64,000 nt of DNA. It comes from Lepeophtheirus salmonis (Eukaryota > Arthropoda > Copepoda > Siphonostomatoida > Caligidae). The notes under the pieces were generated by a model that saw nothing but the letters and a program-made list of their open reading frames with translations, was not told the origin of the DNA and made no database searches. A program made the translations under genes and the position numbers. Within the stretch, counting starts at the first letter, position 1, and each line of letters starts with the position of its first letter. Positions 23,805-34,018 of this stretch are shown here, piece by piece. The stretch covers positions 372,001-436,000 of the forward strand of contig NC_052134.2 in the NCBI RefSeq assembly GCF_016086655.4, given 5' to 3'.

Positions 23805-24849
23805 ATGTCTCCACATTCGGAGGACGTGGTGGCTGCTTCAGCCAAGGTACTTGGTGGCTCGACCCAGCAAGCTGTTGCTACTGATCTTGGGGTCAGTGTA
23901 AGGTCTGTTCAGGAATAGTAGGCAGCTCACAAACATGGAGAAGGTCCAGAATACAAGCAAAATTCCAGGTTGTCCCTTTTTCCCAAATTACCAAGCAAGC
24001 CATATCGTTGAGTCTTGGGAAAATACACCAATCCATGCAAAACTGTCATCTAAGCTGACTGCAATGGGTTACAATGTGTCTAAAGAGACTGTGAGAAAAT
24101 ACTTATGGAAATCTTTTTTGGTGCTAAGGCTTACAAGCCCCTTTTGACAGACCAAACGAAGAAAAAGAGAATTGCATTTGCCAAGGACAAGGTGGAATGG
24201 AGTCTGAACGACTGGAAACGTATTCTCTGGTGAAATAAAAGCTTCTTTCAATTCATTGGCTCAAAAGATCTGCAAAATAATACTGTATTGGCCTAAAAAA
24301 ACGGATGATGTTCCGTAGGTACCAACTATAAATCACCCTCTAAAAATCATCGTTTGGGGAGCTTTTAGGTCTCTGGGAGTATGTGATCTTCATGTGGTAG
24401 ACTGTAACAAGAAGATTGATAGTATCTACTATCATACCAAGACAGTTGAGAAGTTTGCTCTACCTGCTATGACTCGTTCGAGCTACAAAGAAACAATTAT
24501 CACTCTAAAAATGGTTCCATTGTCTTCTGAGGCTGTCTTCATGCAAGACAATGCTCCATGACATGCTTCAAAATTTACTCAAAGGTGGTGCTAAGAGTAT
24601 CTGCCTGGCTTTTGAGAGAAACACCAATGGCCTGTGAATAGTCCCGACTTTAATCCAATCGAAAATCTGTGGGGCATCATGAAGAATAAGTGTAACAGTC
24701 TGTCTCCTTGTACATCGTAAGAGAAATTGATGAAAAAGGTAAAATCTTGTTGGGAAACTTTGGATCCTAGAGTCCAGGAGAAACTTGCTACCAACATGCC
24801 CAGGAGGGTAAAGGAAGTCATCAAGAAGAAAAGAGGATTCATTGGTTAA
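23805..24849 (+). pseudogene. D-x37-E Tc1/mariner transposase pseudogene
   Basis: Starts MSPHSEDVVAASAKVLGGST with a helix-turn-helix-like TQQAVATDLGVSVRSVQ, then a stop. The middle retains TDQTKKKRIAFAKDKVEW and DWKRILW. The first catalytic motif, normally SDES, reads stop-N-K-S at 24231-24242, so the first Asp is lost. FMQDNAP (Asp codon 24547) and NPIENLW (Glu codon 24661) are present with 37 residues between them. The C-terminus RRVKEVIKKKRGFIG ends at TAA 24847-24849. The span is about 345 codons, normal for the family. At least six stops and one or more frameshifts make it inactive. ORFs on the opposite strand here are shadows. Confidence 0.9.
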
Positions 24850-24900
24850 TGTACCACCTTTCCATGCTTTGTTGTCACTGAAATACACTACTTTTTCTAA

Positions 24901-24926
24901 CCTGACAATCTTTAATTGGCACCCTC
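24901..24926 (-). repeat. right terminal inverted repeat
   Basis: Read inward on the minus strand it starts GAGGGTGCCAATTAAAGATT, the counterpart of 23584-23609. The TA target duplication follows. Confidence 0.85.
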
Positions 24927-24928
24927 TA

Positions 24929-25900
24929 TAACAAGGGGATTTTTTATGTGTGCTTTTGTTGTTGGTATATTATTTTTTAAATTATAATTCATGTGCATTT
25001 TCATTATATCTCAAGATTTGAATGAAATATAAACGTTTGGTTTGCGAATATGAATTATCCTTGTTTTAATTTTTGAATGCTCCAAATACTTGAATACTCA
25101 TCAGTATCTTAATATATAAATTAATTTTCTTTGTTTCAAACTCTAATTTTTATTCTTGTGTACATAACACATATAAATTTAAATAAGTCTTGAATAGTAA
25201 CGTGTGAGTGTCCTTTTGAAAAAATGAGATTAACACTGAGGATTTCTTAAAGAGTTATCTTCCATATTGGTAAGGGTAAATAAAATTTGAAACGATGTCC
25301 AATTACTCCGAAAAATGCCAGGCGCGACTACTATAATCTCATACGTAGGAAAAATTATCAATTTAAAAAGTATCAATGCTTGATCTGTAAAACAAAGGCA
25401 AGTAACATCAAATTATGTTGTAATTATATGGAAAATATTATCACTATTAGAAAATGCTGGATACAATTGCAAGATTTAATGAAGGTGTGATAATCATTTT
25501 TTATATATTACAACAGCTCTATCATTGTTCAAATCAGTTGTATTACTGTTGTTCAACTATTTTACAATATTCTAAATTATACATTTAAGCAATTTGTATA
25601 ATGTCAAAAAATATTTTATATTCTACTCGTATATTCAATGTAAATAGTAGTTGACGCTCTGATTACAGGATTGCTATACGTTTCTTCGTTTCACATATGG
25701 CTTTCATTAATTTTAAATTGTTTCTATGATTCTAGGTTTCAGCCAACATTATAATAAAAAAAATAATCATTAATTCAAATGAAAATACAAAGTAATTTCA
25801 TATTTTTCGCTTTATTTCAATGTTCTATAAGAAGTGTTGCAATCATTTAAATTAAGCCAAATATGCCCTGTTCTGTTTGATGATTTGTTACGAACGAGAA
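24929..25900. other. AT-rich spacer
   Basis: No gene recognised. The ORF at 25287-25490 (MKRCPITPKNARRDYYN...) is basic and Cys-containing but matches no family I can name. Confidence 0.45.
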
Positions 25901-25904
25901 TATA

Positions 25905-26456
25905 ACATTATAATACACTTTTTGAAAGCTCCCTGATCCTAATTGGCAACAAATTCGACAATCAATTTTCACAAGGCTCTATTGAAGCCAAATATTTTAC
26001 CCCATATACATTGGCCATAGACAAGACCAGATGGTAGTCACTTGGTACCAGGTCCGAACTTTAGGGTGGATGAATAAGAACTTCCCATCCGAGCTCCTGG
26101 AGCTTTTGGCACGTCATCAAAGATATATGTAGCTCGGTGTTGTCTAAGTGAAGTTTTGTTGTCTCTATTCATCAATGCCGTTTCTGTTCGATCCCCAGCT
26201 TTAAACTATCGAGTTGTTCACAGTAGAGGGTAGAATTGATCGACAAAAATAAAAACGGCTCAAACCACTGTTGTACAATACGAACCAAAAGAGTACCAGC
26301 CCCGTATCCATTACAAATTTCTTGGTCGTTTTCTTTAAGGTAGTAAAAATGTATAATATGTCGAATTTCTTCCTTTAAAACCTCAATATTTAAGACATGA
26401 TAACTGAACTGGCCAAGTACAATATTGTCCAAAAAGTTTAAACAGTATACATTCAC
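25905..26456 (-). pseudogene. internally deleted mariner-like transposase
   Basis: On the minus strand the N-terminal part (26400-26220) reads EIRHIIHFYYLKENDQEIC, then YGAG...VRIVQQWFEPF, matching the first helix-turn-helix of mariner and SETMAR-type transposases. After loss of the centre, the C-terminal part (26103-25925) reads LQELGWEVLIHPP, SSDLVPSDYHLVLSM, then IRELSKS. The third catalytic Asp of the PSDYH motif is present. The second (HDN) and the linker are gone. Stops interrupt both halves. Element termini were not resolved, and the ORF at 26172-26456 is the N-terminal half. Confidence 0.75.
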
Positions 26457-26459
26457 ACC

Positions 26460-26758
26460 TTTACTTCACTTATCGTATCGTTATCGTTTTTGGCTGCTGG
26501 CGTAATTTTTCGAAACAATTATCAACATTTAAACATAATAGAAAGAAAAAAGCTTAGCACACAACATGACAAAGATTTTTAATATAAAGAAATAAGCAAT
26601 AAAAAGGGGTCATCAAACTACAAAACTTTTTACATTAAAAACTATTGTACAAATAAGAAAAATATGTTTTTGTTATCTGAAGAATTATTTTATTTTTAAC
26701 TTTTATATATATAAATAATGGGGATGATGTCTTTCTTATGCCTTTTTGAATAATTAAT
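26460..26758. other. short AT-rich spacer
   Basis: Nothing recognised between the mariner relic and the LINE relic. Confidence 0.5.
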
Positions 26759-26759
26759 T

Positions 26760-27050
26760 GTTGACGTTTGTTAATAATGGCTCTAACTTTGCCTTCCACC
26801 TCCACACGATAGTGTCCTAAAAATGAATTTCTTTCAGTTGTTGTCCCTAAATTCTCAATGAGGTCATATGAGATCTGCTCATAAGTTTCTATAAAAGTTC
26901 AAGAAGATATGCTTAGTAGCTTTGCTCACTTCATTGCAAGACGGGCAGATACTCCTCTGGTAGTTGAAGTATTGGCTTCAACCACCAACGTCCTCGACAG
27001 TAAGTAATATTTGAACCATTTCTCGGACAATATTTACTCTTTATTACTTT
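26760..27050 (-). pseudogene. LINE-type C-terminal relic, second copy
   Basis: The minus-strand reading gives EKWFKYYLLSRTLVVEANT, then after a frameshift CPSCNEVSKATKHIF and GTTTERNSFLGHYRVEVEGK. The first two blocks parallel the relic at 2040-2205 (EKWFEYRLMTGTLKV and CFFCKE...DHIMCEC). The CxxC...H pattern suggests a non-LTR retrotransposon C-terminus. About 150 bp upstream (27050-27210) may be more of the same polyprotein but is not readable as a known domain. Confidence 0.45.
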
Positions 27051-27267
27051 GATATTGCTAAGTGCTCCTTTGTTGATATTTCTCCTTCTAAAAAGAATCA
27101 CAAATAGGAACCATAGCGGATTTGTTGAGATATCTCCTGATTTGGAACGTAAAAACCATAAAAGCTATCATTCTGAACAGCACCAAGAGCCTTTTGATAC
27201 TTTTAAAATGGCGTAACCTAATCAAATGACAATAACTTAATCATTCATAAAAAAATGAATAAGTGCT

Positions 27268-27642
27268 TATATGGGATCATCCAATCCTGAGAAAATAAAA
27301 TTTAAAGACTGCAAAATGAACTTATTTTAAGGATTTTCTTTGATTTCAATTGTTTTTACCTCGAAACAGTTAGTTAAACCAGTTTTTATTTGCTTTCAAT
27401 TTTATTTAAAAAATTCGTTAAGAGGTAATAAAACAGTAACCAATAAAAAACCTATTGCTTTACTATTTATATTTGGATTCCCTTTTTATACAGTATAATT
27501 CATTTTCATAGAATTTTAATAATTTCAACAATTAATCTCAAATAAATTAAAAAAGAAATCAATATTTTTTCTAAATTAAAATAAAAACAGCTTAATTTTA
27601 CGTTATTTTTTTGTACCTTTTAATTGATGATGATCCCATATA
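27268..27642. mobile_element. small inverted-repeat element (MITE-like)
   Basis: TATATGGGATCATC at 27268-27281 is repeated exactly in inverted orientation at 27629-27642, with weaker inverted similarity continuing inward and toward the centre. The span is 375 bp of non-coding AT-rich DNA. TA dinucleotides at both ends would fit a Tc1/mariner-type target duplication. Confidence 0.5.
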
Positions 27643-29654
27643 ATATAAAATCATAGAATTCAAATTATCAGTTTGCTAAGACTAAACAAAATTTTTTTGT
27701 GGATTATTGATTTTTTCATATTTAAAAGTTGGTATAAGCCTGATAAAAAAGTGAAAAAGTATCAAAAATTTAAATAAATAAATTTGAATTGATAAGGTAT
27801 TTAGTTATTTAATCAGCATGTTAAGTTTTTTAAATGTAAAATAATGCGGATAGTTGAAGCACCATTTCTCATTTCTTTGTAGATAAATGAACATTTATAT
27901 ATATACTATTTTTCAATGGAAAATAAATTTTAAAAACAAAATAAATTCTTTTTGTTCTTCTATAATCCAATTTGTTATATAAAATATTAAATTGACTTGC
28001 AATTATGTAAATGCCCCTCTTTAAAGAAAAAACTTTTATTTGACACATTGAAAAGTAATTGGAACTTTTTATTTTTATACTCTAAAATCTAAAATTTAAT
28101 ACAGTATTAATGAATAGTATTATAATGAATGTGACTTATTAACACTTGAAATTTTAATAATTTTAAACATACTATAGTTGCTTATTTTAATTATAAATTG
28201 TTTATAAATATTGTATGAGTGAGATATAAAAACGACAATGCATATTAATTCATATTATAAGAATGCTTTTATTAGGAAAAAACTTGCACGTGGATAAAAT
28301 TAATATTTGTAAATTTATTCTGTTGAATCAAATATGATCAACTAGATAATGTAATTAAGTATTTATTGTATTTTACAAAGTATCTATATCTTGTTTTCAT
28401 CTTCAAATAAAGGCATTACAACCCAATTAGTCAAGTATTGTAAACTAAACTTTGAAAACAAAGTGGTGTAATGCACCTTTTAAGTTGGTCCTTGGGAAAT
28501 CTTTTCTCTCCAGGCTAAACGTCACTTTTTATGATACGACAGATAACATCACTACATATACAATTTTTTACCATTTCCCTTTAACTATCTTGACTGTTTT
28601 GAAATGTATGTGATCAATTTACAAAATTTTATTGTCATAATTTTCTGTCATTTTAAAATATAAAATACTTCTGAATTATTGAACCCGACCAACCATATTT
28701 AACTTTACCCGACAGACGGGTTTAATGTCACCTCTTCTTAGATACTTAAACAGATGAGTATTTTGTAGACCTTAATTCATAAATGTTTTCGAGTGTACTG
28801 TTATATTATTTTATTTACGATGTAAATCAACGCAAAACTTAAACAAATGTATTGAAACCTTGTTAAAATATATTTATTTGCTGGAGTTTTACTAGGAGCA
28901 ACTATGTATCAACTGTAGGAGGTAAAGTTTCTTATCTTGAAATATTTATTATTAATCAACCTTACAACTAAAAGTATGATTCCTTATTCGGAACACTTTA
29001 TTTGATCCAAATGAATCCATTGTAATTTGTTGATTTCTTTCATTAAAGTCAAGCAAATTGGATTTTGTTCACAGAAGTTTAATTTTTTTTTCCAAACTAT
29101 GAGTGTTCATAACATACAAAAATTATTATCAGTTATATAATTTTATTTGACGAAGCTATTAAAGGAGAGTTGACATCAACCAACCAATATATTTTTACGT
29201 ACAGCTTGAAACTCCAATATATTTTTACAACTTTAGTAATGGAACACTGAACGGAACACTAAAAACGACTGAACAATAAAATACAATAATTGAAGAGAAC
29301 TCTACAAAATCACAAACCCTTACAGACTCGTATGTATCCACAGCACACTCAAGTTCGATAGAACACTTATAAATGTGACATAAACATTATTAAAATATTA
29401 AAACGACGTGACAAGAGAAGGTATTACATTTGCAAAACATGTATCACTTTTCTTTTAAGTAAGTGATGTTTATCGTATTCCAAAAATTAATTTTTTAAGT
29501 ATTATTTCTTTTTCAAAATCGATGGATTGTTGTTTTAAATATTATTCTCTTTACAAGGTTGACCAGCAAAACATGGACTTATTAGTAATATTTATTTTCT
29601 CATTAATTTTTTAAGGTTTAGTGATTATTGTTTACATTTTGGTCTTTCTTGCAT
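27643..29654. other. AT-rich stretch, nothing recognised
   Basis: About 2 kb without a coding signal. A short direct repeat (CCAATATATTTTTAC at about 29184 and 29214) and a small palindrome (ACCCGACAGACGGGT, about 28707) are the only structures seen. Confidence 0.5.
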
Positions 29655-29880
29655 TAAAAAAGGGAGTTCCTGTCGAGTTTAGAGGAGGACATCAAGAAAG
29701 ATCCCACCAAATTGAGGAATTGCCTTGCCAACTACTTCTCTGCAGTCCTTTAGGACTATCAAACGGGCTGTGAAGCAAAAACTTGCTATTGTTTTCATTT
29801 TGTTATTATTGAAAATTACAATTAAATAAACTATTTCGAAAGTAACCTCTCGAGTCTATCTTTTATTGCTCATCCCTGTA
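29655..29880 (+). mobile_element. fragment of a mariner-like element: HTH remnant plus 3' end
   Basis: SSLEEDIKKDPTKLRN, then after a frameshift RTIKRAVKQKL, matches the second helix-turn-helix region of mariner-like transposases (xDIKxDPTKSMRxLA...TIRRAVK). It runs straight into a 3' end of mariner type: an A/T-rich tail, then TATTGCTCATCCCTG followed by TA at 29879-29880. The catalytic domain is missing, so the copy is internally deleted, and the 5' end was not found. Confidence 0.45.
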
Positions 29881-30179
29881 CTATAAATGAGTATGTTATT
29901 GGAATTAAAGAAACTTTAGAATAAGGTGTCATTTACACGAACGAGCTATTGCTATTTTTCAAATTAGCAAAAATATACAAAAAATATGTTTATTTGGATT
30001 GATTCTTATGAAAAGAGGTGCTATCTAGGTTGATTTTTTCAGTGAGTGTGACTTAAAAAATATATAAGTTTAAAGAATAGGGCATTTGTGCTTGTCCCCC
30101 ATATTAATCATCACATGCTTTATTAATTGTTGTTGAAAAAAGCATTAAAATGTTGTTTATCAAATCAAATAACGGTATT

Positions 30180-30480
30180 ACTACGTTTTCGGATTAATTC
30201 GGACATAAAAACTTTATTATTTTACTATAATTAGTAAAAATATGTTTCAAATCCAAACCAACAACTTTGTTTTTCAGGCTCCATGTTTCTATTAGGTTTA
30301 TTTATTATTAAATAGTTGAAGACCGGTGGAACTTGTTATGAAAGGAACACCGAGCAATTTCCCTTTCTCATACTTTGGAGTACCTGAGACGAGTACCGCA
30401 AGACATTTAACAGGACAATTCTTACCAAGAAGACCTTAAACCTTACCTTAAAAGTTTCATTTCACAGTGTAACATAAAAA
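30180..30480 (-). pseudogene. fragment of the uncharacterised multicopy family (central part)
   Basis: On the minus strand the order is VHCEMKLL-like, then AVLVSGTPKYEKGKLLGVP, ITSSTGLQLF, then in a shifted frame INLIETWSLKNKVVGLDL. This resembles the central region I remember for the same family as the 21795-23160 relic: LHWDGKLL, VDRLPVxVSG...LLGVPKxxSGTG, and W-L-xKVVGMCFDTTASNTG. The FDTT part has decayed. Only about 100 codons survive. Confidence 0.5.
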
Positions 30481-30708
30481 TTTTTGGTAGATTTTTTTCA
30501 ATTCTATTCATATATTTTTGTGTACATATACGTCAAGATAATAATAACTTAGGAGAATACCAAGAAAGACAGGGAAAAATATAAAAAAAAAAAAATTATA
30601 TCTTATGTAAAACTTACACATGAGCACAAATAAAGGAATAATAAAATATTAATACAAACTGATGTACGGTTTATTCGCTTTGATTTCATATCCATATTAA
30701 TGCTATAA

Positions 30709-30809
30709 GTTAAGCCCTTGGGAAGCTATAGTCAAAAGAATAAAAACAGTCACGTGTTTTTGCCTTTTGTTGAGCTATCTACAATAAATTCCCATGCAGC
30801 AGGCTTAAC
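30709..30809. repeat. small foldback structure
   Basis: GTTAAGCC at 30709-30716 pairs with GGCTTAAC at 30802-30809, and the middle (ACAGTCACGTGTTTTTGCC) is partly self-complementary around CACGTG. Another GGTTAAGCCC occurs at about 31025. It could be a decayed MITE. Confidence 0.3.
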
Positions 30810-31673
30810 CGCAGTCTAAAATACAAATTACCAGTATATTTAGTGGCTATAGACATTGAAAACCCGGAAAAAGTCAAATATTAAAAGTTTGAAAAAAAAA
30901 GTTAAAATTTGAACTGATCTATTGGTCAGTAATCTATTGGTTTATCACCCGACAACGTCAAGTATAGCCCAGTGCTAAGACTACAGAAGTAGAATATGAG
31001 ATGTTGGTGTTAATATTAAAAAGGTTAAGCCCTTATTGGCTTACTTTCCACGCCAAACCAATTTTATAAATTTCCATTACAACACAAGAACCGAAATCTT
31101 AATTGCGCTTATGGTTTTTTACGAAGTGCCACACAAAAAAATGGGCATTTTTCAGGATTAAAATAGTACAAATATAAATTAAGAATATGAATACTTATAA
31201 AGACCCATCCGAAATGCAATTTGGTTTTCGTCCGGAAAGAAATTCAAAATTTCTTGGACTCAATTTCCAGATATCCTGACATACGGTAACGTAACTTTAA
31301 AAATATTGTTTTACATCCATTGGTTAAATTAGTATTTTATAAGAAGGCAGGAATGGATAAACTTTTAGTTAGAAAGAGGGTTTTAATATCAAATTCAATT
31401 TTAGCCCAACTTTTTGGATGAAAAATGATTTATTAATCACTTTAAAAAAAAAAAATCATGCCAATCCCCCCTCCATACTTTTAAAAGCTACTTTTTTAAC
31501 CATGAATGCGTATATTTATAAATATTTTATCAAAGTAGTAAGAAAAAACTCGCAAACATCGTGATCATTAAAACAATAGTTGTATAATATTTTAGGTTCA
31601 TATAGTACTGTTTTAAGGTCATATGTCAAAAGAAGGTCATTTTTTCTAAATTGTTATTTTAGCATGTGTAGTA
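30810..31673. other. AT-rich spacer
   Basis: No gene recognised. It contains an A run near 31443-31455. Confidence 0.5.
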
Positions 31674-31942
31674 GGGTGTCCAATTTATGGGGTGAACTGT
31701 TAATTCGATCTTCTGTTGTATTATAACTAAAAAATTAGGTTTCTAAAATTTTAGTCTTTTGATGGCGTTTTTACCTCTATTTCCATTTTGAAAAATACTT
31801 TTTTAAGTAACATTCTCTATTTTTAGCATTCAGAAGTTTCAAGTTTAAAATTATGGTGCTGAACTTTGAATTTTAGTTATTTTGTTGCATTTCAAAAGCT
31901 TCATTAGTTTCTTTTTTCAAGTGATGTATACTTATATAATCC
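31674..31942 (+). repeat. left long inverted arm
   Basis: About 270 bp, complementary with gaps to 33008-33293. By eye roughly 65-75% identical, so old. Confidence 0.75.
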
Positions 31943-33007
31943 TTTTTTGTCATTTTGAAGTATAACAAATTTTAGCACAACGAAATACTTCCAATACTAA
32001 AACGATCAGAACCATTATACTTTCCTCCAATTAGTAACACCCACAAATGTTTGAACAATAAAATAGTACTTAAAAAATGAAGTGACCTTATCTTAATTTG
32101 AAAACAATAAAACCTTGAAACATCCTAGATTTTCCCCACCCAGGCAGGACATTTTTCAATTAATTCAAACATCATTGTTAAAGTAATTGTCCTTCTCAAA
32201 CTAACTGAATTATTCCATCGAAAGAGAAAACATATCTTTTAGTTTGAAGATTTTAATATACTCAGAAGATTGATCACATCTAAACAAAAAAAGATCAGTA
32301 ATGGATTTAATGATTTGTTAGACAAAGTAGGAAGATACTCAATAAATACAATTTCAAATGTTCATGATAGTGATCGCCTGACGAAGTCGAAACTATAATG
32401 AAATGGGAACTTTTGTTTTGATATTATTATCTTTTTCCTGGAAATTGAAAGGTGAATGAAATCAAATGGCACCAATCAATTATACTGCATCATCCCTTAT
32501 TTTAATTGAAAAGTGTTGACGAAATAAGTCAGAATTAAAAGTACTGTACTATGAAATGGGTATTTTGACTTTATATATATGTACATTGTATATCTTCACT
32601 CATGATTAATCTGGATGCAAACTAAAGAATGAATTTATATATAGCTATATCAATCCAAAAATATCCAAAATATTAATTACGAATATTAAAAATACTCGTT
32701 AAGGTATTCGCATTGAAGTTTCATACCCTTTATCAATATTGAATTATTTTTCTACAACATTAAATTTAATTATTTTCTTAATTCATAATCAGTTTCCTTT
32801 TTTATACGTTGTCCATCTATGTGTCAATTTTTTTATGGCACTCCACTTAACAGTTATTTCTATTACTTTCGTCGCTTACAATAAATTTTAAGAGTGAGTT
32901 CTCATACTTATTTGAATTGATTTGGAGGACAGTAAAGTGGTTTTGATTGTTTGAGTATCTGAAATATTTTGTTGGGCTACAATTTGTTTTTCTTCAAAAA
33001 TAAAATG

Positions 33008-33293
33008 GAGATTATACTTTTATACATCACATTAGAAAATAAATTTAATAAAACTTTTAAAACTTAACAACATAACTTTAAAATTCTAAATTCTGAAATT
33101 CCAACGTCATAATTTTAAAAGAGAAACTTTTGAATCTCTTAAAAAATAGTAATTGTGGTTAAAAAGTAATTTTCAAGTTGCTATAAGGTCAAAAAATACC
33201 CGTTGAAGACTAAAATTTTAGAAACATAATTTTGTTGTTATAGTACATAAGAAGATATAATTAACAGGCCACCCTAAAAACTGAACACCCTCG
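33008..33293 (-). repeat. right long inverted arm
   Basis: Counterpart of 31674-31942. The shared 19-mer TTTCTAAAATTTTAGTCTT and the matched inner boundary show that these are two arms of one element. Confidence 0.75.
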
Positions 33294-33699
33294 TACACAC
33301 TCTAAAATTAAGAAATTTTTTGACCTTGTTTCTTAAATTAGACTTTTTTTGTTACCTTTAAACTCTACTTAAAATGTTATATAACTATTGCCTTAAGAAT
33401 AAAAAGGCATAAATGAGCACGATATTCACAGGTTTCTTTTTATTCCTTTGAAAAAGATTAAAACAATTTACATTCATACGTAAAAAAGTTATTTTAAGCG
33501 TAGCCGGGTTTTTTTTCCAGAGTGCTTACAAGATCATTTTTCATCCAAAAAGCTACGCTGAAATTCAATTTGCTCAATTTCATGAGTGACCCCCCTCCCA
33601 TGATTAGAAAGAGATGCTTACAGAAATATGTATATATATTTTCAGTGTAATGGCTAGTTGTACCCATTTTTGTCATTAAACAAATAGCAGATATTGGAT

Positions 33700-34018
33700 A
33701 TTCCATGTCAAATCAACCCAAAATAAAAAAAATGTTTATCGACCCTCTTAAATTTAAATATTTTTGGCACACCAGCTCAAATTCAAGGGTAAATCAAGTA
33801 TATGAAACTTTTGCAAATAATTCATAGTCGTCTAAAGCGACATTGAAAATTTTGTTCCAAAAGGAGAATAGGACAATTATCTTTATATCGTGAACGACTA
33901 AGAATTATGAGCAGAAATATGGCACACTTGTTTTACTCGTGAATTTGAGCTTGTGTGCCAAAAACCATTTAAATATGAGAGGGTTTGGTTACATGAACTG
34001 GACAATTTGACATAGAAT
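33700..34018. mobile_element. about 320-bp inverted-repeat element (MITE-like)
   Basis: Arms of about 95-100 bp: ATTCCATGTCAAAT at 33700 and ATTCTATGTCAAAT read in from 34018. They share TTTTTGGCACAC and AGCTCAAATTCA further in. The loop is non-coding. The superfamily is unknown and no clear target duplication is visible. Confidence 0.65.

Larger units (their letters stand above)
23584..24926 (+). mobile_element. Tc1/mariner element, D-x37-E type, full span but decayed
   Basis: A 1,343-bp element flanked by TA on both sides (23582-23583 and 24927-24928). Inverted termini start GAGGGTGGCAATTCAAGATTG on the left and GAGGGTGCCAATTAAAGATTG on the right, then diverge; the match covers about 26-30 bp. 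Inside is one transposase gene on the plus strand with several stops and frameshifts. Length and structure are what an intact Tc1/mariner copy should have. I know the D-x37-E spacing from an arthropod Tc1/mariner lineage first described in mosquitoes. Confidence 0.88.
31674..33293. mobile_element. 1.6-kb element with about 270-bp terminal inverted repeats
   Basis: The left arm (31674-31942) starts GGGTGTCCAATTT and the right arm (33293-33008, read inward) starts GGGTGTTCAGTTT. They align along their whole length, with strong blocks such as TTTCTAAAATTTTAGTCTT and the inner GTGATGTATA. The left end is preceded by TA; the right flank reads TC, so a TA duplication is not clean. The 1.07-kb centre contains no recognised transposase, only a 50-codon open stretch at 32244-32394. 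It is probably a non-autonomous DNA transposon. The GGGTGTCC terminus resembles the MITE at 36524-37087. Confidence 0.75.

Noticed and set aside
24568..24888. Minus-strand ORFs of 106 and 83 codons
   Set aside because: Shadows of the Tc1/mariner transposase C-terminus, whose FMQDNAP and NPIENLW motifs are on the plus strand.
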